From Cryptomeria japonica (lineage: Eukaryota; Streptophyta; Pinopsida; Cupressales; Cupressaceae), in the NCBI RefSeq assembly GCF_030272615.1, contig NC_081413.1:604066709-604130708 (forward strand): a stretch of 64,000 nucleotides of DNA, read 5' to 3'. The translations under genes and the position numbers were made by a program. The notes under the pieces were generated by a model. That model worked only from the letters and a program-made list of their open reading frames with translations. It was not told the origin of the DNA and did no database searches. This document shows positions 21,383-33,088 of the stretch, in pieces (within the stretch, counting starts at the first letter, position 1; each line of letters opens with the position of its first letter).

Positions 21383-23230
21383 ATAACTACCATGAATCCA
21401 TCCATCCAAAGTGATGAGAATCTAGATGTTCCTAAGTGGCTAAAATTCAACTTTGGAAGGATAAGGAAGAGAGTATTGAAGAAAGTAAGTTTTCAAATGA
21501 TGATAGTTGAGGTTGAGGCTGCAAGGAAGCCAAAGAAGGCAATGAATTTGTATGCCACCTAAAACTATGCAAAAGGAGAGATAGTTTCCAATACCCTAAA
21601 CTAGCGAAGATCTAGTAAAAGCCGCCAATACCCTATACTAGGGTAACCCAAGACAATAAGAAAAAGGTTTGGGGGTCATATAGACTAGCTTTATGTTGTA
21701 TTTTAATTATAAATCATGACCCCGACACCAAGATTTATAAGAGATTGTAAATTATTAAAGGCCAAACATACTCATTGACCTAGAGCAAATATGAATCCAT
21801 CCACCTAGCTATTGCCCACCTAGAAATCGCAACCACCGTCAACAATTTATCACTAATGTTGTAGTGTGTTATTTTACTCTAATGATATCTTTCATGATGA
21901 AAATGTGGTTAATACATTTTGGCATGCAATGTGGTATTAATCTACCTCCCGATCTGAGCATTTAAACAGTCAATTCTTTAGTTTGTGGATTAGGATTGGA
22001 CTCCTATGTTGTACCACACACTAATCTAGGTTTCTAAACATTGGTTGAGAGCATGGGCTATAATAGAGACAAACACAAGGTGATAAGTTGTGTGATTGGA
22101 GATTTTCAATCCACCCCTTCTAGGTTGGGATTATACTGAACCGAACACAATTGTATTTCCCTATTACTACAATTCTTTAACAAAGATTGATGAGGTGTAA
22201 TGGGGACAATAGAAGGAAAGCTACTGCTCCACAAATAATGCCAAAGAGTCATTATCCATTTTAATAGTCTTTGCAATGATCCTTGCTACAAGCTAGGTGG
22301 AAGGATCAAAAGACTTCCATACATCTTGTTGTGGCAAGATTCTTCACTAGTCGATTCTCATTTTTCTTCCTTGAAGAGCGATAAAGGGGGAAACCCAAAG
22401 CTGGGACTGAGAGGAATTTTTAGCTACTGGCATAGAATTTTGTGAAATGCAAGGTTCCAACAACAATCCTAGAACAATAAAATTTTGAAGAAGGGCTTCC
22501 TTAGCATTAGCTTTCAAGTTAGGTGTGTTAGGCTAGCTAGCAAGAGAAAGAAAGGCTTGCCCGAAAAACACTAAATGAAGGTTGTGAATCACTTGAAAAA
22601 TATTCATTCCCATTGTTTTCTCGTGCATTGGTTTGATCTCCATCGATTCAGCAGCTAGAGGCAGACACTACCCTATATATTAACTCATGCAATAATGATC
22701 AATCAACAATATACGAGAGGAAGGGATTCCTTCAACAAACTTGAACGCTCACTCCTAAATCACAAATCTATGGTTTTACGAGGAGTGGATTCCTATAGGG
22801 ATTACACATTCAGGGAACCACAACTTTGAACAAGAGCCATCCAGCTTGAGATTGGATAATCACTATGAATATGAGATTGACCAATTTGCATCTAAAACTT
22901 GGGCAAATAACCACCACATGTCTCATTTCCTAACATATTTTGCATAAAAAAGGATGCTCTCATACTCCAAGAGTTGCTTCCACAATCGGTCAATATCCCA
23001 CAAGAATGCAGGCATAGCTAGCATGTATAAAAGCAAAAGTTGTAGAATCCCTTGAAATAAATCTCTTGAATGGTGTAATTTTTTGAATGATGAAATTAAG
23101 GTGAAGAATCTACCTCCTGAGTGGGATTGTAATGCACAAATGCCTTTGACACAGGTTTGATCTTGTCAGGGGTTGAAGTCGACATGGACGCCTGCGAGGG
23201 ATCTCAATGCACAAATGACTTGCCCTCTTT
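21383..23230. other. Spacer right of copia element 1, copy A
   Basis: No recognisable gene. A short Lys-rich open frame from ATG 21391 (MNPSIQSDENLDVPKWLKF, about 56 codons) is also in copy B, but the DNA there is nearly identical, so this is weak support. The block 21974-22610 occurs once here, but in copy B both forward (52569-53205) and inverted (about 56652-57284). Confidence 0.5.
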
Positions 23231-23239
23231 TTTTTTTCA

Positions 23240-23440
23240 AGTAATGCCTGTTGTCATCAGAATTCTGACGAACGTGGGCACTTTTTTTGAAAAAAAACAA
23301 ATTTCATTACTAATTCCTTCTTCGTCGAAACCAAATGTCAAATTAACATCGAAATTTTGACGAATTCGGGCATTTTTCCAAAAAAAAATCAAATTTGGTC
23401 ACAATATACCTTCTCCGTTCGAAACCTCTGTCAGAAATCT
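23240..23440 (-). repeat. Two ~100-bp diverged direct repeats beside the second copia gag, copy A
   Basis: Each unit has a gaagaagg-type start, an aaatttg run with a T/A homopolymer, and a tgcccga/tgcccac...gtc...attccga core. The units differ at many bases. They directly follow the point where the gag frame ends. I do not recognise them. Copy B has them at about 55845-56030. Confidence 0.55.
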
Positions 23441-24278
23441 AGACCAAATGTTTTAGTGGTAACATTGAACATTTCTCTTTTCAAATCTTCCTCTACCTCT
23501 TCCTTTGGAACCACCTCTTCCTCTTGAGCTACCTCTGCCTCTACCTCTTGAAGAATTTTGGTTTTACCCTTTACCTTGGCCTTGATTGCACTTTTGGCAA
23601 TATTGTTGCTTGCATCTTTATTTTTTGTGATTTGCAATTTAGAGGAAAACACTTTCTCTATGCCTTCAAAAGAATCTTTCAATCTTTCTTCATGAGACAT
23701 CAAGGATCCAAGCAATTGATCAAACTGTAGTTTTGTTGAATCCTTTCTTTCTTCTATGATTATGGCAACAATTTCCTTCTAGGTGTCAAAGATCTCAATA
23801 CCTTTTTTTATCAAAACTTCATTTCTTACAGTTTCCCATAGTGTAGCCCTTTTATTGACCACATCTTTGACTCTAACACAATAATCACTTTTATTTTCAG
23901 CTTCTTGCATCTTCAAACTCTGAAACTCTCGCTTCAATGTCTGAAGCTTGACTACCTTAACTTGATCACTACCCTGGTAAGCTTCTAGTAGAGTCTTCGA
24001 GGCATCTTTAGCAGTTGTTTCTCCTGACATTCTTGGAAATAATCTCTTATCAGGAGCTATTTGAATGTGAAACAAAGCTTGAGCATTCTTCTTCCTTGCT
24101 TCCTTTCTTGTTGTTCTTTCATTGGCTGTAAGGGTATTTCGATCAGCTGGCTTATCATAACCTGATTCAACAGTCTCCCATAAATCTTTTCCAATAAAAA
24201 AGTCAGCATCTTAATGCACCAATAATCATAGTCATTCCCATCAAATTCTGGAACGAGCATGTTGTTAGAATTTGACAT
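23431..24278 (-). pseudogene. Copia gag (DUF4219/UBN2 type) pseudogene, copy A
   Basis: Starts MSNSNNMLVPEFDGNDYDYW, the usual opening of plant copia Gag (P-x-F-x-G-x-N-Y-x-x-W), which packages element RNA. UBN2-type helices follow (LKREFQSLKM, then DYCVRVKDVVNK). A frameshift near 24200 separates the first 45 codons from the rest; copy B does not have it. The C-terminal glutamate-rich frame is a shifted reading of an Arg/Gly-rich region (SSRGRGR...KGRGRGRF) leading to NVQCYH, where the zinc knuckle should begin. Confidence 0.82.
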
Positions 24279-24334
24279 GATTATCTTTGGCGAAATTCTA
24301 ACAATAAAACTTTAACCCAAAACAATTTTACCTA

Positions 24335-24345
24335 CTCTGATACCA
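24335..24345 (-). other. Primer binding site of the second copia family, copy A
   Basis: tggtatcagag on the minus strand, two bases inside the LTR end (caaca, ag, tggtatcagag). It fits initiator methionine tRNA. Copy B has it at 54916-54926 on the plus strand. Confidence 0.85.
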
Positions 24346-24832
24346 CTTGTTGAATTTTGAATCTGCCTTGTCTCTTTAAAGCCAACTAATTTAACAAATA
24401 AAATAGAAGAAAACAACCAACTACAGTAATAGACGAATTGCATAAAAAAACCACAACTTAGAAAAAGAGTGCCTTGTTCTCACGAAGAACACACAATTTA
24501 TATTATTGCTTGCAGAAAAAAAAAGAGAGGCTACATATTTAATAAGTTCACAACCTTAAACAAAACAATGGTTACACCATCAAAACTCTTGCATATCATG
24601 TGTCTAAGTTTAGACTATTGTTCACCAGATTCATGGATAATTATTAGCATTACAAAAAATATTAAAATTATGGTGCAACTAGAGTTGCATGTCCCATTTT
24701 ATTTGCATTGTTTAAAATCAAAATTTAAACTAATCTTTATCACTAAACAAGCTAATTGGAAAAAATTGCATGCATAGAATGCTTTATTTGCTAAACTAAA
24801 AAATATTAACTATTCTATGATTATATTCAACG

Positions 24833-26720
24833 CTCCTAAATTTAGTTTGTTTCATGGTGGTGTTTGGCAGTGGATCTTGAATCATGTGGTGGTGCATTAC
24901 GGTGGAGGGTAAATAGTCAAGCTTGCAACTACATGATCAGTGGATGCAAAGAAAATAATAATGTGTGGAGTTGCATGCTCGAGTAGCGTCAGTTCACCAC
25001 ACAAATGGGAATTTTGTAACTACCCCGTGACAAAGATCGTGTATGGGAGACAAGGAGGCTACATTAGGAGAAATAAGTTTTATGTTTAGAGTTAATAAAA
25101 GTAAAGGAATTGGAAAGTAGTGCATCAAAAGAGGTAAATAGAACAAATATTGATACGGGAAGGGACAGACAAGAATGTGAAGAGTGGGTTGATTAAATGC
25201 CTCTTGGGAGGCCAAAAGGAGGAGATATAAGTGAAGAATAGGAAATAAAGAGAAAAGAGGCCACATTATAGAAAAATGAGTGGTGTCTTAGATGAGTGAG
25301 ACTACTCAGCAGAGATGAGTAGTGGGATGGAGAAATAAAGATAGACAGTACATAAAGGTGCACATGAGACATGCAAAGACAGATTAAGAATAGGGGGTCT
25401 GGGAGAGTGAGTTTGTGCATAAAGGAAAGCATAGAAAATAAGAAATCAAAATCTATGTTGAAGAAAGGAGAGGTTATCCTGAGCAAAGGAGAACAAAAAG
25501 AGGAAAAGACTATTTGAGGAAAGTATTGGTTGTGCAGGAAATATAAGTGTGTGAATTACAGAATAAATTGCAAGAGGAAAACAAAGGAGAGAGATTATAG
25601 CTGCATAAGTATTGAAATAAGTAAAGGTTAGATAGAGGACATTGAAGTTGCCATAGGGGAGGCATATGAAAAAATTTGCATTAGGAATGTGAAAAGAGAT
25701 TGGCTCATAAGAAGCTCAGTTTGTCTATGAGGTGTAAAAGGGCAAGGACAAGAAGAGTTATGCTGGTATATGGGAATAAGAAAGGTGAAAAGTTTATAGG
25801 GGGTTGTGTAGGGTTTGAAGGAAGACCTTGGAGGTGTACAAAAAGGAGTCAGGAAGGTCTCCACCAATAGAGAGTTACAATAGATTGGAGATGCATGAGA
25901 TGCTAATGTAGAGGAAAGAGAAAGCACAGAGTATTAGTCAAACAAAACTTACTAGAAAGAAATGTTGCATTAAAATAGATATTTGAATAGAGTGAAAAGG
26001 CCACCACTCAAGGAGAATAGAAGAGTGAATATCTAGAGCATACAACATAGTGAAGAGCACTTAGACAGAGCTTGTCAATGAGAAAAGGAAGCTGGATGTA
26101 AATTAGCCATGTCGAATAAAGTTTGAAGATTTTGCATCTTGAGAATTGCTTTTACATATTGTGTCTATGTGTATTGTTAATACTTCTCTCAAATTGATAA
26201 AGTTTATATAATCAGGCTTGCATCACTACGAAAATTCCTAAAAGGTGAAGAAAATCAAAATACCCATAAAATGAAAAACATATAAGAAGCTAACATTATA
26301 TTTATTTATATATATATCTATAATTTTTTATCACAATGGTAATTTGATCCTTGCGTATGTGACCCATTTGGATACACAAAAATCAAGTTTTGTGGAGGTG
26401 TAAACGATCTATTATGTCTTAGTTATTGTGAATGATAGAAGGTACAATTGAACCATCACAGAAGGTAATTCAAAAAATAGTATCTTAATGCTAAAAAATG
26501 AAGCCAAATCCAATATGAAGTTTGATCACCTTGTTGCCAAGTGTTGGAATCTTATGCAAGGGATGAGACATGCATGACATTGTCATACAAGGAGGGAATG
26601 AAATAAAGATGCAGCCAGGGTGACTTCTTTAGGCCTATTTTCAAATCATTTGAAAATATGGACAAGTATATATGATATCCCAAATATGGTTCATGTTTGT
26701 ATTTTTAAGGACATAAAATC
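24833..26720. other. Spacer, no gene seen, copy A
   Basis: From 25010 to 26050 the plus strand is strongly purine-rich (aga, gga, aaag units), giving long minus-strand frames rich in Ser/Leu/Phe that I take as composition artefacts. Bases 24985-25318 are absent from copy B. A cactacgaaaa at 26224 resembles a CACTA end but has no partner. Confidence 0.5.
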
Positions 26721-26989
26721 TCATTATGGAGCATAATCCAAGGCTTACCTTTTCAATTAATATTGTTTCCCTTTTGAATAGTCCTTTATTCTACTGGCGG
26801 CGAACATCTCTTTTAAACAATAATGGCACTTTCCCCAAACCTTGTAAGTGTTGTATTTTTCCCACTATTGCCTTTTGTTATATCCACCTGGTTTTTACTT
26901 CTAATATATTTGTGATAATGATGGGGGTGGACCTCATACAAATTCAGCTAGATAGTTGTGAGGATTTAAAAATAATGTCAAGGTGTGAC

Positions 26990-27900
26990 AGAAAGTGGTT
27001 AAGGGTTATCTTGCAAGCTATGTCGAAGGCATGCAGGGCTTTGATCCTGAGCTATCCATAAAAATATTTCAGTCATGAGATAAGGATAATGTGAACATTG
27101 GGAGAGTTTCTTTCAAAGTGTCATCGGACATAGTCACTACTATCATTGTTTTACCATAGGAAGGAATAAATTTTAAAAATAAGTCAAAAGGGTCTTATAA
27201 GGATGAATTTAAGAGATTCTTCAAGCCCAATGAATGGTTTTTGAGGTTGTAGAGCAGGTATATAATAGAGGAGACCTCCCCAAAATTTGGAAGGTTGTAT
27301 CACTATTACCTATGAAATACTTCACTCTGGATGGGTGGCTAAAAGGTTCCTTACCCAACTATTCCCTATGCCAATCCACCTAAGGTATGGCATAAAAATT
27401 AATTTCACCTTTTGGGTTTGTTCTTCTTTGACTCAATTGGTTACTAGAGCCAATTCCAAAAATTACCTTCCCCTTCACGAATGGTTAATTCTCAGGTTGT
27501 ACAACTTCCATCTGGCTTTATCTCCATCCGATCGCCCCTTGTTATTTCTCCCCGACCCCTTGTTAGATTCTAATTTAGTTGTGGAGCACTTGGGTGCCCC
27601 TATTGTGAAACTTGACCCCAATCTTGCTTCTTCGTCTAATCCCAATATATTTCCTACTCACTCCAAGCCTATTAGAGGAGAAAAATAGAAAATTTCCCCT
27701 AACTCTCCTTCTAAGGAAGTGGAGCTGCTGGAATGGGATGAGGAGGAAGCTTTTGAGGAATTTGATTCCTACTCAACCTAGAAATCTGATTGCTCTCTAG
27801 TGGCCTCTGAAGAGGTTGCCCCCTTTCCTCCTAATCAGGATGTCTCCAACCCCAATCCCAACCCCCACTTTGGATGCTAAGGTGTCAATGCTGGAAGAGA
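26990..27900 (+). pseudogene. Unclassified decayed coding remnant, copy A
   Basis: The plus strand from about 26998 reads KGYLASYVEGMQGFDPELS, a stop, then VSFKVSSDIVTTIIVLP, a stop, then YKDEFKRFFKPNEW and IIEETSPKFGRLYHYYL over about 100 codons with a plausible protein look. After a frame change near 27300 it continues with KYFTLDG and later a 133-codon frame (27287-27688) with Pro/Ser-rich text. Three of the stops are TAG or TGA where one C-to-T change would restore Gln or Arg. It resembles the N-terminal part of an unknown plant retroelement or mobile-domain protein, but I cannot name the family. Confidence 0.4.
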
Positions 27901-28176
27901 TTATTGGGTAATAGGACTTGGTTATTAAATGACTCTTCTCACAATTTGACTTGGCTATAATAAATATTAACAGGTTTGAGGCTATGGCAGAGGTGAGTGC
28001 TGGGGTTGATAGTTGAGCGATAGAGGAAAAGGGTGAACAGGTCTAGAAGGCTCCTAGTTATATGGTTAGAAAATTAGAGAAGTGGGACAATGTCAAGGGG
28101 ATCTTGAATGACCTTAGTGAAAATTTGTCTTAGAGGGATGAGTATTCATTGGGAGCATCATAATAGAAGTTATGTT

Positions 28177-29582
28177 TGTTGGCATTTGGATGAAGATTGC
28201 ATTAATGAAATGTTATGTTGTCATTGATGTCAATTAACTGGTAATGATGTTGTTATAATGTTGTTTTGTAACCAGTAGGAAGAGATAGTGAAGGGAATTG
28301 CAACTGGTAGGTGAGTTTGTGGTGCAAACCGGTATTGCTAAGTAATGGATAGTTGAATCGGTAAATTAGGTACCTGTTGATATGATAAACCCTAACTAAT
28401 GAGGTTTGGTGAATTGGTTCTATTTATTTATGATATGGTGATGATCAGTAATGATTATGACACATATGCATGTTGTATGAGAAGAGTTTCAAATTATTTT
28501 TGGTGCATAGAGATAATGGTTTTTATCTTGGGAATGAGCAAGTTCATTGCATGTAATGCAAACTGTGTGATGAGTTACAGAGTTCAATGAAGCGGTGATC
28601 AAGGAGTAGTCAAGGCTATATTCAATAATATGCAAAGATTATTATGTAATCCAATGGTCATACTTGAACCAATTTTTTTGTAATCTCTATGAGATAATTA
28701 GGTTTGTGTTGTGTTACCAACCTATTGTTTGGTTTATAAGGTCGATGAGTAATTTTTGTTGAAGAGTTGGTAATTTGTAAGTTGAGAGTGAGAGTGTGGT
28801 TGCCAAACTAGATGATGTATCTACAGTTTGTTTAAAAGAAGATACGAGCATGAAAAGGATCTGAACAAGCAAGTGTAGTGCTATTCAAATAGATCAGTAA
28901 ACCCCTGTTGTTTCCTAACAATTATAGCAGTTAAATCCCCTAATTGGGTAAACTCTAACAAGATTAGTGTTATTCAAATCCTCTAACCAGGTGATCCATT
29001 AGCTTGGATTTCAAATCCTCTACCGAGGTTACTCCTCATAGGGTATTTCTTTTAATAGGGCATTATAGTCAATCCCTTAACCGGGTGATCCCTAATAGGA
29101 TCTGTTCTTAAGAAGACTTTTTGTAAAGCTTTAACAGGCTTGGCACCTAACAAGGTGAACTTCAGAAGAGTTTAGTATACTTGTGGGTATTCATCCCCAC
29201 CGTGGTTTTTCCCATTTGGGTTTCCATGTCAAAAATATTGCGTCAAGTGGTGAATGTTTTTGTGGTTATGTTTACTATGGTTGAATTGCTTAACTGCTAA
29301 ATCCACTTTGATATGTTATATTAACCGACAACAATCTGAAATGAAGTTTTACTTATGTCGGTAAAGTATTTAGATGTTTGTAAGTTTCAAGTTGTTTTAC
29401 TATTAGTCTATTATAACAGTCAACCAGTTTAACTTGACAGTGATATTGTATCTTGTCACTTTAGAGTTTGCTTTGACAGGTTGATTCTGAGATTGGAGAA
29501 AATTAATATCAGTTTTCTATCTACTATTTCACCCCCTCCTCTTAGTAGTTGACCGGATCCTTACTATTTCATCATACCATCA
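28177..29582 (+). repeat. 5' LTR of copia element 2, copy A
   Basis: 1406 bp, TGTTGG...CCATCA. It shares the ends, the middle ctaac/ggtta repeat cluster (about 28930-29165) and the 3' 100 bp with element 1, but the left part differs strongly. Confidence 0.92.
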
Positions 29583-29584
29583 AT

Positions 29585-29596
29585 TGGTATCAGAGC
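29585..29596 (+). other. Primer binding site, element 2 copy A
   Basis: tggtatcagagc, intact, two bases after the LTR. It fits initiator methionine tRNA. Confidence 0.92.
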
Positions 29597-29652
29597 TTCT
29601 CAAGTCCTCTAAGGTCTAAACCTAACAGCTTGAGGTAAAGATCTTGTAGAAC

Positions 29653-31274
29653 ATGATGAAGAAGAAAGGTCTGAAGTTTAATAGAGAGAACTATAGAATA
29701 TGGAGTGATAGAATGAAAATTTATATCAAGAGTCTAGGAAATCGATACCGGGAATAAGTCAGTACTCAATATGTGGCACCTGGTGGGATTATGACTAATG
29801 ATTAGAAGAAAGAGCAAAAAGAAAACAATCAAGCACTGGAGGCTATTATTAGTTCTTTGTCTGATGCAGAGTATGTAGATGTTCATGGTCTCGAGACTAC
29901 ATATGAGGTATGGAAGAAACTTTAAGAGATTTATAGTGGTGATGAACATGTGAAGACTGCCAAAGAAGATAGGCTAAGAGGAAAATTTGATGACATGAGG
30001 GTTGTTGAAGGAGAGAATATACAACAATATGGTCAAAGGATCAAAGAGATTGCTGGTGAGATCAAAAGTGCTGGTGGTAAAGTGGAAGATGCCACAATGA
30101 TTAGTAAGGTGTTGAGAACCCTGCTACTGGTCTATGCTATCCGAGTTGCAGCCATTCAGGAGCTAAAATCAATTGACAAAACTAAGGTAACCCTTGACTC
30201 TATCGTTGGTAAGCTTACTGCATTTGAATTAAATGATTATGATGGTAGTGTTCAAAAATCTGAATCTGCATTTAGAGCTTCAGTTTCTAACCCATCTATG
30301 AGGAAAAGTAGAGATTTCACTCACACTTATTAATCTAGATCCAACAGAGAAGTTGATAATGAAGATAGTTTGGTTGAGCTTGAAGCATTGTTGTCCAAGA
30401 GGTTGCCCAAAGGTACTGGTAAGTACAGAGGTAAATTAGCTTTGAAATGTTTTGCATGTAACAAGATTGGACACATTGCAGCTATCTGTCCTAATGGTTA
30501 CAATGAGCACAAGCAAGAGAAGTTCAAGAAGTACAAGGGAAAAGGAAAAAGAGATTGTCTTATTGCAATTGATGGTGCTATCACTGATGTGGAATTTGAG
30601 GGTGATGCTAATGAAGACATTGTTTTTGTAGCCATTAGAGAGGAGACATTTGATCAGAAAGCATTAGTTTCTCACATGGATAATTATAATGATTGGATAA
30701 TTGATAGTGGTTCACATCACATGACCAGTGACCGGAGAAAATTTCTTTCTTTGAAGGAATTTGAAGGAAGAGTTGTGAGATTTGGTAATGACTCACCCTA
30801 CATGGTAAAAGCTAAGGGAACTATTTTTCTTAATGGAAAGAGAAATGCAGATGATGTCTAATGGGTTGAAGGACTAAAGCACAATCTTTTGATTGTTGCT
30901 CAACTCAATGACAGAGGATATCCATTAGAGTTTAAGAGTGGTATGTGCAAAATATATGGGAGCAAAGGTGAACTGATTGCAACCGGCAAGCAGACTAAAG
31001 GTAACCTATTTCACTTGAATCCTAAAGTCAACAACTATTTAATTGCTAAAGTAGATGATAGTTGGCTTTGTCATAGGAGATTTTGTCATATAAATTTTGA
31101 TAACATTGTTAAAGTGAGTAAGTCCAAGAGAGTGAGAGGTTTGCCTCAGTTGGACAAATGGGTTAATGCTCTATGTAAGGAATGTCAGTTGGGAAAGATG
31201 ACATCCTCAACTTTTAAGAGCAAATCTTTTTTAGCGGAACATCTTTTAGATTTGGTTCATATAGATCTTTGTTG
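29653..31274 (+). pseudogene. Copia gag-pol pseudogene (5' part), element 2 copy A
   Basis: One frame runs from ATG 29653 to 31274 with only six or so stops and no clear frameshift. Stops include 29757 and 29803, plus one before EIYSGDEH. Gag motifs: NYRIWSDRMKIYIKSL, GENIQQYGQRIKEIAGEI. The CCHC knuckle is CFACNKIGHIAAIC (30448-30489). Protease has DWIIDSGSHHMTSD with the intact DSG. The pre-integrase region shows HRRFCHINFDN and CKECQLGKM. The open stretch 29950-30333 keeps Gln and Arg where element 1 has stops, which makes it the best guide to the family. Confidence 0.92.
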
Positions 31275-31296
31275 ATTTGGTTCATATAGATCTTTG
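31249..31296 (+). repeat. 25-bp tandem duplication at the copy A breakpoint
   Basis: gatttggttcatatagatct... occurs at 31249 and again at 31274, with a stop between. After the second unit and a few matching bases, homology to the copia element ends. It looks like templated filler at an end-joining junction. Confidence 0.85.
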
Positions 31297-32026
31297 GTGG
31301 ATGTTGATTTTAAATTTTAAAATAGAAAGTGGTGAGTATGATAAATGATGCTAAGGTTCTATTCATATTGTGTAACAAGGCACAATATGCTAGGGATAGA
31401 AAAGATTGACTTGCTACTCTTCAATTTTATATGGTAGTTTAATATATATTGTGGACTTTTTTAGACTCTACATCTTAATATATATTGTATTAAATGTCTC
31501 TTTGTGGGACTATGTTCCCCCCATCCATCCTCTCTTTTATACATGACAATACATTTCTTTTCATTGACCAAACGTAGACAAAAATATTTCACCGAAAGTA
31601 TATCTTAACCGATTCTCGTTGAATCAGAAGCGAGAAAAAAAAAATTAAATTGTTGAAATATAATCTTCACAATTCTGTCATCATGACTGCAAGCAATCTA
31701 GTGAGGAGGACAAAGCTGAATAGTGTGATGAGGATCAAAGCCATCCAATCTAGGAGGCATAATATGAGACTCTTTCTGAACCAATGCTAAGGGCTATTAT
31801 GATTTGAAGCTTCTCTTAAGCCCTCACATTTTGTTGTCACATCTAAGAAATGTGATGAAGAATTGGGCAGAGGATATTCAAAGTCTTAGAATGAGGTCGA
31901 TATATATATATATATATAATATTTGAAAGGATATATGAAGGATATATGAAGGCCATGGTAGAAGAGAATATTTACTTCACACTAAGTGAAGTTATAGTTA
32001 TGGAGGTAGTTGCCATGGATGTAAAG
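31297..32026. other. Unique spacer between the two 32-kb copies
   Basis: No coding signal. It holds a TA run (31899-31918) and a doubled ggatatatgaa (31929-31951). It may belong to the repeat unit (the part left of base 1) or be inserted; the window cannot tell. Confidence 0.6.
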
Positions 32027-33088
32027 TGGGGAGTGTAAAGGAGTCTTTGGATTCATGAAGAACATTAAGGATAAATTGTTAGTTATATCAAGGAAAAATA
32101 AAGATAATGAGAAGTGATAAAGAAGAGAGGAATAAAATAGGGAAGAAAGTGAGGAAATAAAGAGGGAGATCTAATTTATTTTGGTATGTAGCCTCTACTA
32201 CTCCTTTTCTTGGAGAATGATTTTGTAATATTTTGAGAAGATTTCAAGGCATGAAGGAGCTATGTAAAACACAAACCATACATATCAATACATGAAAGGC
32301 ATGAATCATACATTTAAGCCATGAAGTAATACATAAATACACATAAGGTACAAGCATATATGAGAACTTTTCTCATGGAGTGGACATGTTGAAGACACAT
32401 CAATCATGAAGAATACAAGAGAGAGGTATTCATGGAATAGACATCTAAAAACATCTCATTCATGAAGTAACAAAATGCTAAAGAAAATGTCAAGTAATAA
32501 AAAAACTTACAAGGATGAGGCATATTCATAACTTTTCCAGTCCCTCCATGGATATCAACACTAGAAGCAACTCATACTATTAGTGTACATACAAGACAAT
32601 ATCGAAGTTCATTATACCCAACAACTTCTTGTGTTGTTGTTTGTGTTGGCTTTGTTGGACCCTGCAATTAAGATTCAATATACATTATTCAATAAGATTA
32701 ACTGTGCAACATAATGAAATATTGAAAAGTGTGTTACCTTATTGAGCTTCACTTGGTTTCGAGAATAGTTTAATATTCTTTACTTAACATGGCCAACCAC
32801 GTGAAGGTGGAAGCTCATTTGGCCCCTCCCTCCAGCCCCCTTACATCACTATAAATTCCCCATTAACATCTAACATTCATTCATTCATTATTTCTACCAT
32901 TAATAAAATAAAACATTCATTCATTAATATCACATAATGTTGATTAACACATAACATTGATTAACATTAATTAACATGCAACATTCATCAATATTAATTA
33001 GCACATATCATTCATAGCCATTCATTAGCACATAATTACATTCAATAACACATAAAAATGAATCATTATCAAATAAGGTAGATTACAA

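Larger units (their letters stand above)
23431..24832 (-). mobile_element. 5' fragment of a second copia family (LTR, primer site, gag), copy A
   Basis: Minus-strand order: LTR (about 24832-24348), primer site tggtatcagag (24345-24335), then gag (24278-23431). Pol is absent: the element stops at the start of the gag zinc knuckle. The LTR ends in ttcaaca; its outer end is uncertain, because the expected TGTTGAA reads gcgttgaa near 24832. LTR and primer-site sequence are unlike copia element 1. The same fragment lies on the plus strand in copy B. Confidence 0.78.
1..31296. repeat. Copy A of a ~32-kb tandem segmental duplication
   Basis: Base 1 aligns with base 32027 and the two stretches stay collinear through a CACTA-like element, a full copia element, a spacer and the 5' half of a second copia element. 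In the first 240 bases I counted 6 substitutions (2.5%). Copy A ends inside a copia integrase at 31296, next to a 25-bp tandem duplication. The left end of the unit is not visible, because base 1 is already inside the homology. Copy A lacks about 465 bp (the DUF4218 exon) that copy B has, and keeps about 930 bp, 90 bp and 850 bp that copy B lost. Confidence 0.93.
28177..31296 (+). mobile_element. Truncated Ty1/copia element 2 (same family as element 1), copy A
   Basis: 5' LTR, primer site, gag, protease and pre-integrase regions are present. The element breaks at the integrase motif DLVHIDLC, where copy B runs on. The break carries a 25-bp tandem duplication (31249-31296). The family is the same as element 1 (same LTR ends, same gag start), but the sequence is clearly diverged and better preserved. 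Confidence 0.92.

Noticed and set aside
21391-21562. Small Lys-rich gene after the 3' LTR
   Set aside because: 56 codons only, with no motif. Both copies are nearly identical DNA, so conservation carries no weight; left as part of the spacer.
25010-26050. Several minus-strand open frames of 90-100 codons, also seen in copy B
   Set aside because: They come from a purine-rich plus strand with few stop triplets on the other strand. They give Ser/Leu/Phe-rich text with no motif, and conservation equals plain DNA identity.
26224-26234. cactacgaaaa, like a CACTA terminus
   Set aside because: It recurs in copy B at the equivalent places, but no inverted partner or 3-bp target repeat was found, and it lies far from the transposase genes.
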